This document shows, in pieces, positions 16,947 to 24,124 of a stretch of DNA of 24,495 nucleotides (position 1 is its first letter; the number at the start of each line of letters is the position of its first letter). The stretch lies in assembly GCA_964447605.1 (NCBI GenBank), contig CAYUTA010000035.1, forward strand, positions 1-24,495, read 5' to 3'. The DNA is from CAYUTA01 sp964447605 (GTDB lineage Bacteria; Bacillota; Clostridia; Christensenellales; CAG-138). The notes beneath the pieces are model-generated. The model was not told the origin of the DNA. It searched no databases and saw nothing but the letters and a program-made list of their open reading frames with translations. The translations under genes were made by a program, and so were the position numbers.

Positions 16947-17855
16947 TCAGTTCACCAACAGCGCATGCAGCTCATCATAATGCTGCTGATGCAGCGCATG
17001 ATTGATGCCCATCGCCAATCTGCGCGACGCGTCTTCCACCAGCTTATCAACATCCTTCGGCGTTACGATCATCTCGCCCATGTTCTGCTCGATCAACTCC
17101 TCCGCAAATGCGGAGAGAGAACTTTTGCCATCCGCAACGCCCGTTTTCTGCTCAATCAGACGAATGGTTTCCGCGGCGATTGCGGACGCGTACACAACCG
17201 TAGGCACCCCAATGGCATATACAGGCACGCCAAGCGTTTCGCGGTTCAGCCCCTGCTGGCGGTTTCCCACGCCGGCGCCGGGCAGCAGCCCGCTGTCGTT
17301 GATCTGCACCACGTCGGTGATGCGCTCGGCCCGCTCGGAACAGAGCGCGTCTACGCAGAGCACCGCGTCCGGCCGTACGTTTTCAATGACTCCCTGCACA
17401 ACCTCGACGGTTTCCAAACCCGTTACGCCCAGCACGCCGGGTACAATGGCGGATACGTCGCGCATGCCCTCCGGCGCAAGCTCCGGCACGAACGCGCGGA
17501 TGTGTCTGGTCACAAACACCTTTTCCACCGTCCGTGGGCCAAGCGAATCCGGCGTGATATCGCGGTTACCCAGCCCAACGACGAGCACATGCCCCCGCAC
17601 GGCCTGAAGCAGCGCGGTCAATTCCTCCGCAATACGCGCAATCAGCGCATCGCTCTGCGCCGCCATGTCCTCCAGAACCTCCAGCGTGATATAATCTCCA
17701 ACGTGCTTGCCAAGCTTGTCCGCGCTTTCCTCCGACGTAATGCGGATGCGGGAAACGGAAATTCCGTTCTTCTCCTCACAATGCTCCTCCACACCCGTAA
17801 GTTCTGCAAACCGGGCCAGCGCTTCACGCGCCATATCCGTGCGAAATTGCTGCAA
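16947..17855 (-). CDS. gpr: Germination protease Gpr (SASP endopeptidase)
   Basis: A 302-residue zymogen protease that degrades small acid-soluble spore proteins during germination. The N-terminus FRTDMAREA resembles the propeptide processing region of the family. VGLGNRDITPDSLGPRTV contains Asp103 and CVDALCSE contains Asp169, matching the two essential aspartates of the atypical aspartic protease site. The start codon is TTG at 17855, chosen because GGAGG lies 8 bases upstream and because the next ATG would remove the propeptide region. It sits directly behind an intrinsic terminator that follows spoIVA, and upstream of spoIIP. In Bacillus gpr is forespore-expressed through sigma-G; no clear sigma-G promoter could be located here. 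Confidence 0.95.
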   Translation of the reverse strand: MQQFRTDMAREALARFAELTGVEEHCEEKNGISVSRIRITSEESADKLGKHVGDYITLEVLEDMAAQSDALIARIAEELTALLQAVRGHVLVVGLGNRDITPDSLGPRTVEKVFVTRHIRAFVPELAPEGMRDVSAIVPGVLGVTGLETVEVVQGVIENVRPDAVLCVDALCSERAERITDVVQINDSGLLPGAGVGNRQQGLNRETLGVPVYAIGVPTVVYASAIAAETIRLIEQKTGVADGKSSLSAFAEELIEQNMGEMIVTPKDVDKLVEDASRRLAMGINHALHQQHYDELHALLVN

Positions 17856-17869
17856 ATCAGTCGCCTCCT

Positions 17870-17906
17870 AAAAAAACAAAAGTCATGGCCGTTTCAGCCA
17901 TGACTT
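17870..17906 (-). terminator. Intrinsic terminator between spoIVA and gpr
   Basis: A perfect 10-bp stem (17897-17906 with 17880-17889, 7-base loop) is followed on the minus strand by TTTTGTTTTTTT. It begins 16 bases after the spoIVA stop codon and ends just before the gpr Shine-Dalgarno (17864-17868). It should end spoIVA messages and keep mother-cell transcription out of gpr and spoIIP. Confidence 0.88.
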
Positions 17907-17921
17907 AGGGTTTCCACTTTG

Positions 17922-19400
17922 TTAAAGCATGATGCAGATCAACCCATTGCAGCCCTCGTTGACGATGCGCTGCAGGGTGTTTTGCATGCGGTCGCGCACC
18001 TCGGGCGGCATTCGGCCGATCTTTCCCTCCATGCCCTCGCGCACCAGGTCGTACAACGGTTTTCCAAAGATGTTTGTTTGCCAGATCGCCTGCGGGTCGG
18101 TTTCAAACGTGTCCGACAGATAGTGCACCAGCGCCTCGGATTGCTGTTCCGTTCCCACAATTGGATTGACCTCGCTGTCGATATCCACCCGGATAACGTG
18201 CATGCCGCTGGCCCGCGCCTTAAGCCGCACGCCAAACCGGTTTCCCTGCCGCACGATCTCCGGCTCGTCGAGCTCCATATCGTCGATATCCGGCGGAACC
18301 ATACCGTAGCCAAGGCTCTTTGCATCCGCAAGCGCGTCCGCGATACGATCATATTCCGATTTCGCGCTGACAAATTCGCGCAGCCTGCTGATCAACTCAT
18401 AATCGTTATTGATCCGACAGCCGCACTGTTCGCTGATGACCTCGTAAAACAGGCTTTCCTCCGGCTGTAGCGAAAGCTGCGCGACCCCTTCTCCCAGCAA
18501 CACACGCTCTACGCGCGCGGGCGCAAAACGCTCGATGCCGCATAAGTCCGTAAGCAGGGACTCGTAGTCGCGCAGGCGCGAAAGTTTGGGCAGGGCGGAC
18601 AGCACGGGCAGCATCACACGCTGCGTAAGCGTATGATCCCTGGGCAGCGCCATCATAAAGCTTGGAAGACGCAACTCAATGAGCCGAATGGGAAACTCCA
18701 GCAAAATCTGCTCAAACAGTTCCTGCATGCGCGCGCCGTTCATTTGCAGCACGTTGATGCAGCAGACGCTCACGCGATAACGCTGCTCGAGCGAGGCCTT
18801 CAGTTCCTGTGCGGCTTCACCATCCGGATCGATGCTGTTGACCACAACGACAAACGGCTTGCCGGTCCCAAGCATCTCGTTGATAACGCGATCCTCAGCC
18901 TCAATATAGCTCTCCCGGTCAAGCTCAGTGATGCTGCCGTCGGTGGTCATGACCACACCGATGGTGGAGTGCTCCGTCATGACCTTGCGCGTGCCGATCT
19001 CCGCCGCATCCTCAAACGGGATATCATGGTCGTTCCAGGGCGTACGCACCATGCGCGGCGCGTCATTTTCGAGATGCCCCATCGCGCCCGGCACCAGATA
19101 TCCCACGCAGTCGACCAGGCGCACGTTGCACACGCAATTATCGTCGAGCGTGAGACGCACGGCCTCGTTGGGCACGAATTTGGGCTGTGTGGTCATAATC
19201 GTCCGCCCATTCGCGCTTTGCGGGATCTCGTCGACAATGCGCGCCTTGAGGTGTTCGTTTTCCACATTCGGCAGCACGAGCAGCTCCACAAAGCGTTTTA
19301 TGAACGTAGACTTGCCCGTGCGCACGGGGCCGACGACACCGATGTAGATGTCGCCCTGCGTACGCTTTGCAATATCCTGGTATAGCTTGTTTCTGTCCAT
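17922..19400 (-). CDS. spoIVA: Stage IV sporulation protein A (spore coat basement ATPase)
   Basis: A 492-residue protein that polymerises on the outer forespore membrane using ATP and forms the basement layer on which the coat assembles. Its length equals that of Bacillus SpoIVA. Walker A GPVRTGKST (24-32) sits in the TRAFAC-like N-terminal domain, with DCVGYLVPGA and VVVNSIDP further on. A middle domain and a conserved C-terminus ending NGLICIML complete it. ATG at 19400 gives the family start MDRNKLYQDIAKRTQGDIYIG and has GAGGAGG 6 bases upstream. It lies 109 bp after plsY. The Shine-Dalgarno is part of an inverted repeat described separately. A strong terminator follows it. Confidence 0.98.
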   Translation of the reverse strand: MDRNKLYQDIAKRTQGDIYIGVVGPVRTGKSTFIKRFVELLVLPNVENEHLKARIVDEIPQSANGRTIMTTQPKFVPNEAVRLTLDDNCVCNVRLVDCVGYLVPGAMGHLENDAPRMVRTPWNDHDIPFEDAAEIGTRKVMTEHSTIGVVMTTDGSITELDRESYIEAEDRVINEMLGTGKPFVVVVNSIDPDGEAAQELKASLEQRYRVSVCCINVLQMNGARMQELFEQILLEFPIRLIELRLPSFMMALPRDHTLTQRVMLPVLSALPKLSRLRDYESLLTDLCGIERFAPARVERVLLGEGVAQLSLQPEESLFYEVISEQCGCRINNDYELISRLREFVSAKSEYDRIADALADAKSLGYGMVPPDIDDMELDEPEIVRQGNRFGVRLKARASGMHVIRVDIDSEVNPIVGTEQQSEALVHYLSDTFETDPQAIWQTNIFGKPLYDLVREGMEGKIGRMPPEVRDRMQNTLQRIVNEGCNGLICIML

Positions 19401-19406
19401 GCCGCG

Positions 19407-19449
19407 CCTCCTCATATACAGTATCAGTCTATCCATGTATATGAGGCGG
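19407..19449 (-). promoter_or_regulatory. Inverted repeat that would mask the spoIVA Shine-Dalgarno
   Basis: Positions 19436-19446 and 19410-19420 form a perfect 11-bp inverted repeat around a 15-base loop; two more pairs follow after one mismatch (19448-19449 with 19407-19408). In a transcript coming from plsY the 3' arm contains the whole GAGGAGG ribosome-binding site (19407-19413), so folding would hide it. The 5' arm overlaps a sigma-E-like -10 element. The repeat might instead be a DNA operator. Confidence 0.6.
19436..19443 (-). promoter_or_regulatory. Candidate sigma-E -10 element for spoIVA
   Basis: The minus strand reads CATATACA, matching 7 of 8 positions of the sigma-E -10 consensus CATAYAMT. 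The -35 at the proper distance (around 19458-19465) is weak. SpoIVA is a known sigma-E target in Bacillus, which supports a promoter in this gap. The start would fall at about 19428, inside the loop of the inverted repeat. Confidence 0.35.
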
Positions 19450-19509
19450 TTGCGTATTGTTAGACTATGAATTCTCGCCTAATTCAAACGCCGGATGCGG
19501 GCCATGTTC

Positions 19510-20121
19510 TCAGCTGATGGGCGCGTGCTCGTCGCCGTGGAGAATCCGCCTGATGTTCTCCGTATGCCGCAGGTATACAAGCGCCGCCGTCAGCGCCACA
19601 AGAACGATGAGCGGCACATTCCCGCCGGAAAAGAATATGGCGCAGAGCAGGAATACCAATACGCCGCTCAGAGACATGAGGGACGCTTTCTTCGTAATGG
19701 CAAGCAGCAGCAGTCCTGTGCCGATGCCGCACGCGGCGCCGAGCGGAAACACCATGACAGCCATACCAAATGAAGACGCAACGCCCTTTCCGCCGCGAAA
19801 ACCCGCAAACACGGGGTAGCAGTGGCCCACGATGACAAAGAAGCCGGCGATATAGCCGCCGTATGCGCCCATCAGCAGCCGGCCGAGCAGCACGCCGAGG
19901 ATCGCCTTGATAAAATCGCCCGCAAACGTGATTGCGCCGGGGCCCCGACCAAACACGCGCAGCATGTTCGTGCTTCCGGCGTTTCCGCTGCCATGGTTTC
20001 GTACGTCGTCATGGTAATACAGCTTGCTGACGATGATGGCCGTCTGAATATTGCCAAGAAGATATCCGCCGAACGCGGAAAGCAGAGCGAACCATATGTT
20101 GAACGGTACGATCTCATTCAT
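19510..20121 (-). CDS. plsY: Glycerol-3-phosphate acyltransferase PlsY
   Basis: A 203-residue integral membrane enzyme that acylates glycerol-3-phosphate at sn-1 using acyl-phosphate, the first step of phospholipid synthesis. Five or so hydrophobic segments are visible. The three cytoplasmic motifs are present: RNHGSGNAGSTN (41-52), GDFIK (68-72), and GHCYPVFAGFRGGKGVA (99-115). ATG overlaps the der stop codon as ATGA, with AAGGAGG 7 bases upstream. In Bacillus and many Clostridia gpsA, which makes the substrate, lies between der/plsY and spoIVA; here it is missing. Confidence 0.97.
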   Translation of the reverse strand: MNEIVPFNIWFALLSAFGGYLLGNIQTAIIVSKLYYHDDVRNHGSGNAGSTNMLRVFGRGPGAITFAGDFIKAILGVLLGRLLMGAYGGYIAGFFVIVGHCYPVFAGFRGGKGVASSFGMAVMVFPLGAACGIGTGLLLLAITKKASLMSLSGVLVFLLCAIFFSGGNVPLIVLVALTAALVYLRHTENIRRILHGDEHAPIS

Positions 20122-21443
20122 GCCTGGTCCTCCTTCTTTCTGTTGCGAAAATAGAGCCGGATGGGCGTGCCGGACAGATCAAACGATTTACGCAGATAGT
20201 TTTCCAGATATCGCGCATAGGAAAAATGTACGAGTTGCGTATCGTTGACAAATACGATAAACGTCGGCGGTTTGATAGCGGCCTGCGTGGAATAGTAAAT
20301 CTTGAGCCGGCGGCCCTTGTCCGAAGGCGGCTCGTTCATCAAAACCGCCTCGCCCACGATGTCGTTGAGCATACCTGTGGCAATGCGGCGGCAGCTTTGC
20401 GCATATACCTCGTCGGCCAGTTCCATAACCTTTTGTACGCGCTGCCCCGTCATTGCAGAGATGAACAGCATTGGGACATAGCTCATAAACGCCAGATCGG
20501 CCGCAAGTTTCTCTTTAAATGTATGCATGGTATGGGTATCTTTTTCAATGAGATCCCATTTGTTGACCAGCAGCACGCTCGCCTTGCCCTCTTCATGCGC
20601 ATAACCGGCAATGCGTACGTCCTGCTCGCTCAGCCCCTCCGACGCGTCGCAGACGATGAGCACCACATCCGCCCGCCGCACCGCGGCAAGCGAGCGGATG
20701 ACGCTGTAGCGCTCGATGCTGTCGTCCTCAATGCTGCGCTTTCTGCGAATTCCCGCGGTATCCACGAGCGTATAGTCCCTGCCGTTGCAGGTAAAGAACG
20801 TATCGACGGAATCGCGCGTTGTCCCCGGAATGTTGCTGACGATGGCGCGTTCCTCCCCCAGCAGCGCGTTGACAAGGCTGGATTTGCCCACATTGGGCTT
20901 GCCGACCACGGCGATGTTGATGCGCTCGCTTTTTTCGGTATCCTCCGCCACGGGGAATCCGCGCACAATTTCATCGAGCATATCGCCCAGCCCCAGCCCC
21001 TGCGAGGCCGAAATCGTGATGGGGTCGCCGAGTCCCAGCGAATAAAATTCATACATGGCTTCCTCAAACTTCGGCGCGTCAACCTTATTGACCGCCAGCA
21101 CCACGGGCTTGTTGGCCTTGCGCAGCATGGCGGCAACCTCCATATCCGCGCCTGTCATGCCCTCGCGCCCGTCTACCATGAACACGATTACCTGCGCCGT
21201 CTCAATGGCAAGCTCCGCCTGGCGCCGCATCTGCGCGGCGATGACGTCCTCGTTCTCCGGTTCGATCCCGCCGGTATCGATGAGCGTAAAAGCGTAGCTG
21301 AGCCACTCGGCGTCGCCATAGATACGATCGCGCGTAACGCCGGGCGTATCCTCCACAATGGCGACGCGCTTGCCGATCAGTCTGTTAAACAGCGTGGATT
21401 TGCCCACGTTGGGTCTGCCTACGATTGCAACCAGCGGTTTCAT
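20118..21443 (-). CDS. der: Ribosome-assembly GTPase Der (EngA)
   Basis: A 441-residue protein with two tandem GTPase domains and a KH-like C-terminal domain, required for 50S subunit maturation. Domain 1 shows GRPNVGKS (9-16), DTPGVTRDR, DTGG and NKVD. Domain 2 shows GKPNVGKS, PGTTRD, DTAG and NKWD. The C-terminal region ends GTPIRLYFRNRK. The ATG overlaps the stop of the DUF512 gene by 4 bp, with GGAGGGG just upstream. The DUF512-der neighbourhood is conserved in Clostridia. Confidence 0.98.
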   Translation of the reverse strand: MKPLVAIVGRPNVGKSTLFNRLIGKRVAIVEDTPGVTRDRIYGDAEWLSYAFTLIDTGGIEPENEDVIAAQMRRQAELAIETAQVIVFMVDGREGMTGADMEVAAMLRKANKPVVLAVNKVDAPKFEEAMYEFYSLGLGDPITISASQGLGLGDMLDEIVRGFPVAEDTEKSERINIAVVGKPNVGKSSLVNALLGEERAIVSNIPGTTRDSVDTFFTCNGRDYTLVDTAGIRRKRSIEDDSIERYSVIRSLAAVRRADVVLIVCDASEGLSEQDVRIAGYAHEEGKASVLLVNKWDLIEKDTHTMHTFKEKLAADLAFMSYVPMLFISAMTGQRVQKVMELADEVYAQSCRRIATGMLNDIVGEAVLMNEPPSDKGRRLKIYYSTQAAIKPPTFIVFVNDTQLVHFSYARYLENYLRKSFDLSGTPIRLYFRNRKKEDQA

Positions 21444-22762
21444 TCCATTTCCCCTCCGAATACAAGATCAATGAACGCTTCCCCGCTTCCAAACGGAAAA
21501 ATGCGTGTGCCAAGCGCCTGTTCCGCCTGCTCAAGCGTCATGCCGTCCAAAAATACGGGTTCCTGCTCGCGCAGCATATTGTGCGGGATCAGCAGCTTGC
21601 GCCCATCAATTCTTCCACGCAGCTGCCCGACAAGATCCCCGCCGGTGATAAGCCCGCCAACGCCGACGTTGCCGCCAAAATAGCGGTTCTCCACCGGCAT
21701 TGCCTCCACAAGGCAATTATATCCGGCAAGACGCCGCAGCAACCCCTGCATAAACGGCGCCGCTGCCGTCCCGCCCGCAACAAGCAGGCGCCGCCGCACG
21801 GCCAATGGTTCCCTGTACGCCAGCGCGGTTTCAAACTCCTCCTCAAACAGCCGCAGCAACCCCACGCCGTTTTCGATCTGCTCAAAATCCTCGTATGCCC
21901 CGTACGGCGGCAATGGCTGTCCTGAAAGCAGATACCATTCGTCGGATAAAAATACAAACCGCGTACCGTGCGCCTGCAGGCACCGTTGCTGCATGGACCG
22001 GATGCGCGCAACCAGCCGCTCAGCCTCGTCGCTGCGCCATGCCCGCAACGGATACAATCCCTCGCGAAACCGCGTCAACCCCACCGGCACAATAGCCAGC
22101 GAGCGAGCCTGCGGCAGCAGCGAAGCCGCGTCGGCAAGCGTGCGCTCCAGCACCGCGCCGTCGTTGACGCCCGGGCAGAGCACCACCTGCAGATGAAAGC
22201 GGATGCCCGCGCTGCAAAGCCTGCGCAGCTGTTCCAGAATCCGTCCCGCATTCGGGTTTCGCATGATGCGCCTGCGCGCGTCCGCGTCGGTCGCATGCAA
22301 GGAGATATACAGCGGACTGACCCGACGCGCAATCATCCGTTCCAGCTCCGCGTCGTCGACATTGGTCAGCGAAACATAGTTGCCCATGATAAACGACATG
22401 CGCCAGTCGTCGTCTTTCACATGCAGGCTCGTGCGCGTCCCCTGCGGCATCTGATCGATAAAGCAGAACAGGCAGTGGTTTTTGCAGGTACGCATATTGT
22501 CCATCATCGTGGTGGCAAACGACAATCCGAGCGGCTCGGCCTCATCCTTTTTTACGCGCACGGCGCAGACCGTACCGTCCGCGCGGCGCAATGCAAGCAA
22601 GGGCCGCCTGCCGGCCGTAAGAAATGCATAGTCCACCAGATCGATCACGGGCGCACCGTTGATGCTTAGCAGCACATCTCCGCGCACAATCCCGGCACGG
22701 GCCGCCGGAGAATGTGCGGCAACATCGCTTATAATTTGTTCCCTATGCGCACTATTGGCCAT
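21440..22762 (-). CDS. PDZ, radical-SAM-like, DUF512 protein
   Basis: A 440-residue protein of unknown function. The order is a PDZ-like N-terminal domain (about 10-50, SPAARAGIVRGDVLLSING), a radical-SAM-like core with the iron-sulfur motif CKNHCLFC (Cys93, Cys97, Cys100), then the C-terminal DUF512 domain (about 285-440) ending FGSGEAFIDLVF. The cysteine spacing CX3CX2C is that of radical SAM enzymes, so a [4Fe-4S] cluster and SAM chemistry are likely; the substrate is unknown. I used ATG at 22762 because the frame upstream contains only a TTG overlapping the -10 promoter element. There is no Shine-Dalgarno before this ATG, and the promoter position implies a leaderless message. It is the first gene of an overlapping DUF512-der-plsY operon. 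Confidence 0.93.
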   Translation of the reverse strand: MANSAHREQIISDVAAHSPAARAGIVRGDVLLSINGAPVIDLVDYAFLTAGRRPLLALRRADGTVCAVRVKKDEAEPLGLSFATTMMDNMRTCKNHCLFCFIDQMPQGTRTSLHVKDDDWRMSFIMGNYVSLTNVDDAELERMIARRVSPLYISLHATDADARRRIMRNPNAGRILEQLRRLCSAGIRFHLQVVLCPGVNDGAVLERTLADAASLLPQARSLAIVPVGLTRFREGLYPLRAWRSDEAERLVARIRSMQQRCLQAHGTRFVFLSDEWYLLSGQPLPPYGAYEDFEQIENGVGLLRLFEEEFETALAYREPLAVRRRLLVAGGTAAAPFMQGLLRRLAGYNCLVEAMPVENRYFGGNVGVGGLITGGDLVGQLRGRIDGRKLLIPHNMLREQEPVFLDGMTLEQAEQALGTRIFPFGSGEAFIDLVFGGEME

Positions 22763-22768
22763 GATGCC

Positions 22769-22798
22769 ATTATAACACAATTATTGGAAGCGAAACAA
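22769..22798 (-). promoter_or_regulatory. Extended -10 promoter directly before the DUF512 gene
   Basis: The minus strand has TGT followed by a perfect TATAAT (22769-22774), with TTGTTT 18 bases upstream (22793-22798). Only 6 bases lie between TATAAT and the ATG, so a start 7 bases after the -10 falls on the A of the start codon. This would make a leaderless DUF512-der-plsY mRNA. Confidence 0.6.
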
Positions 22799-22912
22799 CA
22801 TAAAAGCCCAGGGGCAAGCGCATGAGACGCTTTTATAAACGTCATTGCATCCATGTAAAAAAAGCCCTTTTGGCTCTTGCGCAAACAGATAAAACACGCG
22901 CTTACCCTGCAT
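22781..22912 (-). CDS. Possible 43-codon ORF of unknown function
   Basis: ATG at 22912 has a strong GGAGGAGGG run 5 to 13 bases upstream and opens 43 codons starting MQGKRVFYLFAQEPKGLF. I recognise no family. A hairpin with a T7 run (22857-22880) lies inside the frame. Transcription might therefore stop before the ORF is complete, in which case the ORF is either a leader peptide or chance. It ends within the promoter of the DUF512 gene. Confidence 0.3.
   Translation of the reverse strand: MQGKRVFYLFAQEPKGLFLHGCNDVYKSVSCACPWAFMLFRFQ
22857..22880 (-). terminator. Candidate intrinsic terminator between hpf and the DUF512 gene
   Basis: On the minus strand GCC/GGC with flanking A-T and one G-U pair forms a stem of about 7 bp around an AAAAG loop (AGCC 22872-22875 with GGCT 22863-22866). 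It is followed by a run of seven T (22857-22863). It is placed to insulate the DUF512 promoter from hpf transcription. The stem is short and A/T-rich at the base. Confidence 0.5.
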
Positions 22913-23146
22913 AAGGCCCTCCTCCGCCCCGTGGCCCCGGCTAAATCGTAATTTTGACAGAGACGCTGCAATCAAATTGCTTTTCCGAGCATTTGAACCA
23001 TCGATTCTTAAGCAATGTCTCTGGATTTGGCAAGCTCGCCCCGTGCCGCCTGGTCTAAAAGGCATAACCATGGCGCAGGCTGTACCCTGCGCCATGCCAT
23101 ACATCCTGGTGCAACTTTATAAACCGCCTTTGGGCGAATGCGTCCG
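22913..23146. other. Intergenic region downstream of hpf
   Basis: The hpf-DUF512 gap totals 384 bp. This part carries the 11-bp hairpin at 23069-23096 and the G-rich Shine-Dalgarno-like run before the small ORF. I found no riboswitch or tRNA that I could recognise, and no clear promoter for the small ORF. Confidence 0.5.
23069..23096 (-). terminator. Perfect 11-bp hairpin after hpf (weak terminator candidate)
   Basis: 23069-23079 and 23086-23096 are perfect reverse complements around a 6-base loop. The hairpin begins about 50 bases downstream of the hpf stop codon. What follows on the minus strand (GTTATGCCTTTT) is not a proper U-tract, so it may act as a 3'-end stabiliser for hpf mRNA rather than as a terminator. 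Confidence 0.4.
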
Positions 23147-23686
23147 TTACCGTTCAGGCTCGATCAGGCCGTAGTTACCGTCCTTGCGCTTGTAAAGCAC
23201 ATTGATCTCTTCCGTATCCGCGTTCATGAACACGTAGAACGAATGGCCAACCATCTCGATTTGGAGCATGGCCTCTTCCTCGCTCATCGGCTTGACGTTG
23301 AACCGTTTGACGCGCACAATCTGCGGCCCCTCGTCGTCATCCATGTCCTCGTATGTGCCGCCAAACAGTGGCTCGTCATATTTGAATGCGCCGGTGCGCA
23401 GGCTTTTTTCAAGCTTGGTGCGGTGGCGGATGATCTGCTTTTCCAGCTTATCCAGCACGTTATCGATGGAGGCGTACATGTCGGCCGTAACCTCCTCACC
23501 GCGAATAACACCGCCGTCGTAAGGGATCGTTACCTCCACGATATGCCGGCTCTTTTCCATGGAAAGCGTGACCACAGCCTCGGTATCCTGCGAAAAATAG
23601 CGGTCAAGCTTGCCGACCTTTTTTTCTACAAGGTCGCGCAGATAATCGGAGATTTCAAGGTTTTTACCCGTAATAGAGATGCGCAT
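23147..23686 (-). CDS. hpf: Ribosome hibernation promoting factor, long form
   Basis: A 179-residue protein that inactivates and dimerises 70S ribosomes in stationary phase or stress. The N-terminal HPF/YfiA domain covers about 1-100 (MRISITGKNLEISDYLRDLVEKK, and DMYASIDNVLDKLEKQI). A charged linker holds EDMDDDEG. The C-terminal dimerisation domain (about 120-179) contains IVRVKRFNVKPMSEEEA and HSFYVFMNADTEEINVLYKRKDG. The length marks the long form of Firmicutes. ATG at 23686 has AAGGAG 8 bases upstream; a GTG three codons earlier overlaps the Shine-Dalgarno. It is a single gene with an A/T-rich region upstream, but I could not assign its promoter. Confidence 0.97.
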   Translation of the reverse strand: MRISITGKNLEISDYLRDLVEKKVGKLDRYFSQDTEAVVTLSMEKSRHIVEVTIPYDGGVIRGEEVTADMYASIDNVLDKLEKQIIRHRTKLEKSLRTGAFKYDEPLFGGTYEDMDDDEGPQIVRVKRFNVKPMSEEEAMLQIEMVGHSFYVFMNADTEEINVLYKRKDGNYGLIEPER

Positions 23687-23931
23687 GGTATCCACTCCTT
23701 CTTCGGCAAGAATTTCTGATATACTATGCCTGTTTTTATTTTACCACATCCATTGCGGTTTCCCATACCTAATTTTGAAATTGCCATAAGAATTTTAACA
23801 GCCGTCACGTTTGACGGACAGGTTTGCTGATTTTGCCACATCCGCCGCGTTTTCATATGCAAAAATAATTCAGCATGCCATCCCCGTATTCCGGCTGAGG
23901 ACAACGCAGCTATGGCGCAGTTTACGCGCCC

Positions 23932-23949
23932 TTCAAACCGTGGTTTGAA
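23932..23949. repeat. 18-bp palindrome (operator-like)
   Basis: TTCAAACC and GGTTTGAA are perfect reverse complements separated by GT. The symmetry, length and A/T-rich ends suit a dimeric regulator site, but no gene start is adjacent; hpf starts about 245 bases away. Confidence 0.4.
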
Positions 23950-24086
23950 TTTGCCCGGCATGCTTAATCGGCATGTTGCAGGAAGTTCACTTTCTATCCA
24001 TTTGCACATCACAAGGTTGGGGTATCTTATCATCAGAGCAAGGACAAAGACAACGAAACCCCCAATATTACCTCCCATCCCATCCC

Positions 24087-24124
24087 AAGCAGAATCCCTC
24101 GGAGCAATCCGAGGGATTCTGCTT
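24087..24124. repeat. Perfect 16-bp inverted repeat
   Basis: 24087-24102 and 24109-24124 pair perfectly around a 6-base loop AGCAAT. No U-run follows on either strand, so it is not a classical intrinsic terminator. On the minus strand the repeat is followed directly by a G-rich tract of three GGG runs two bases apart. Confidence 0.85.
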
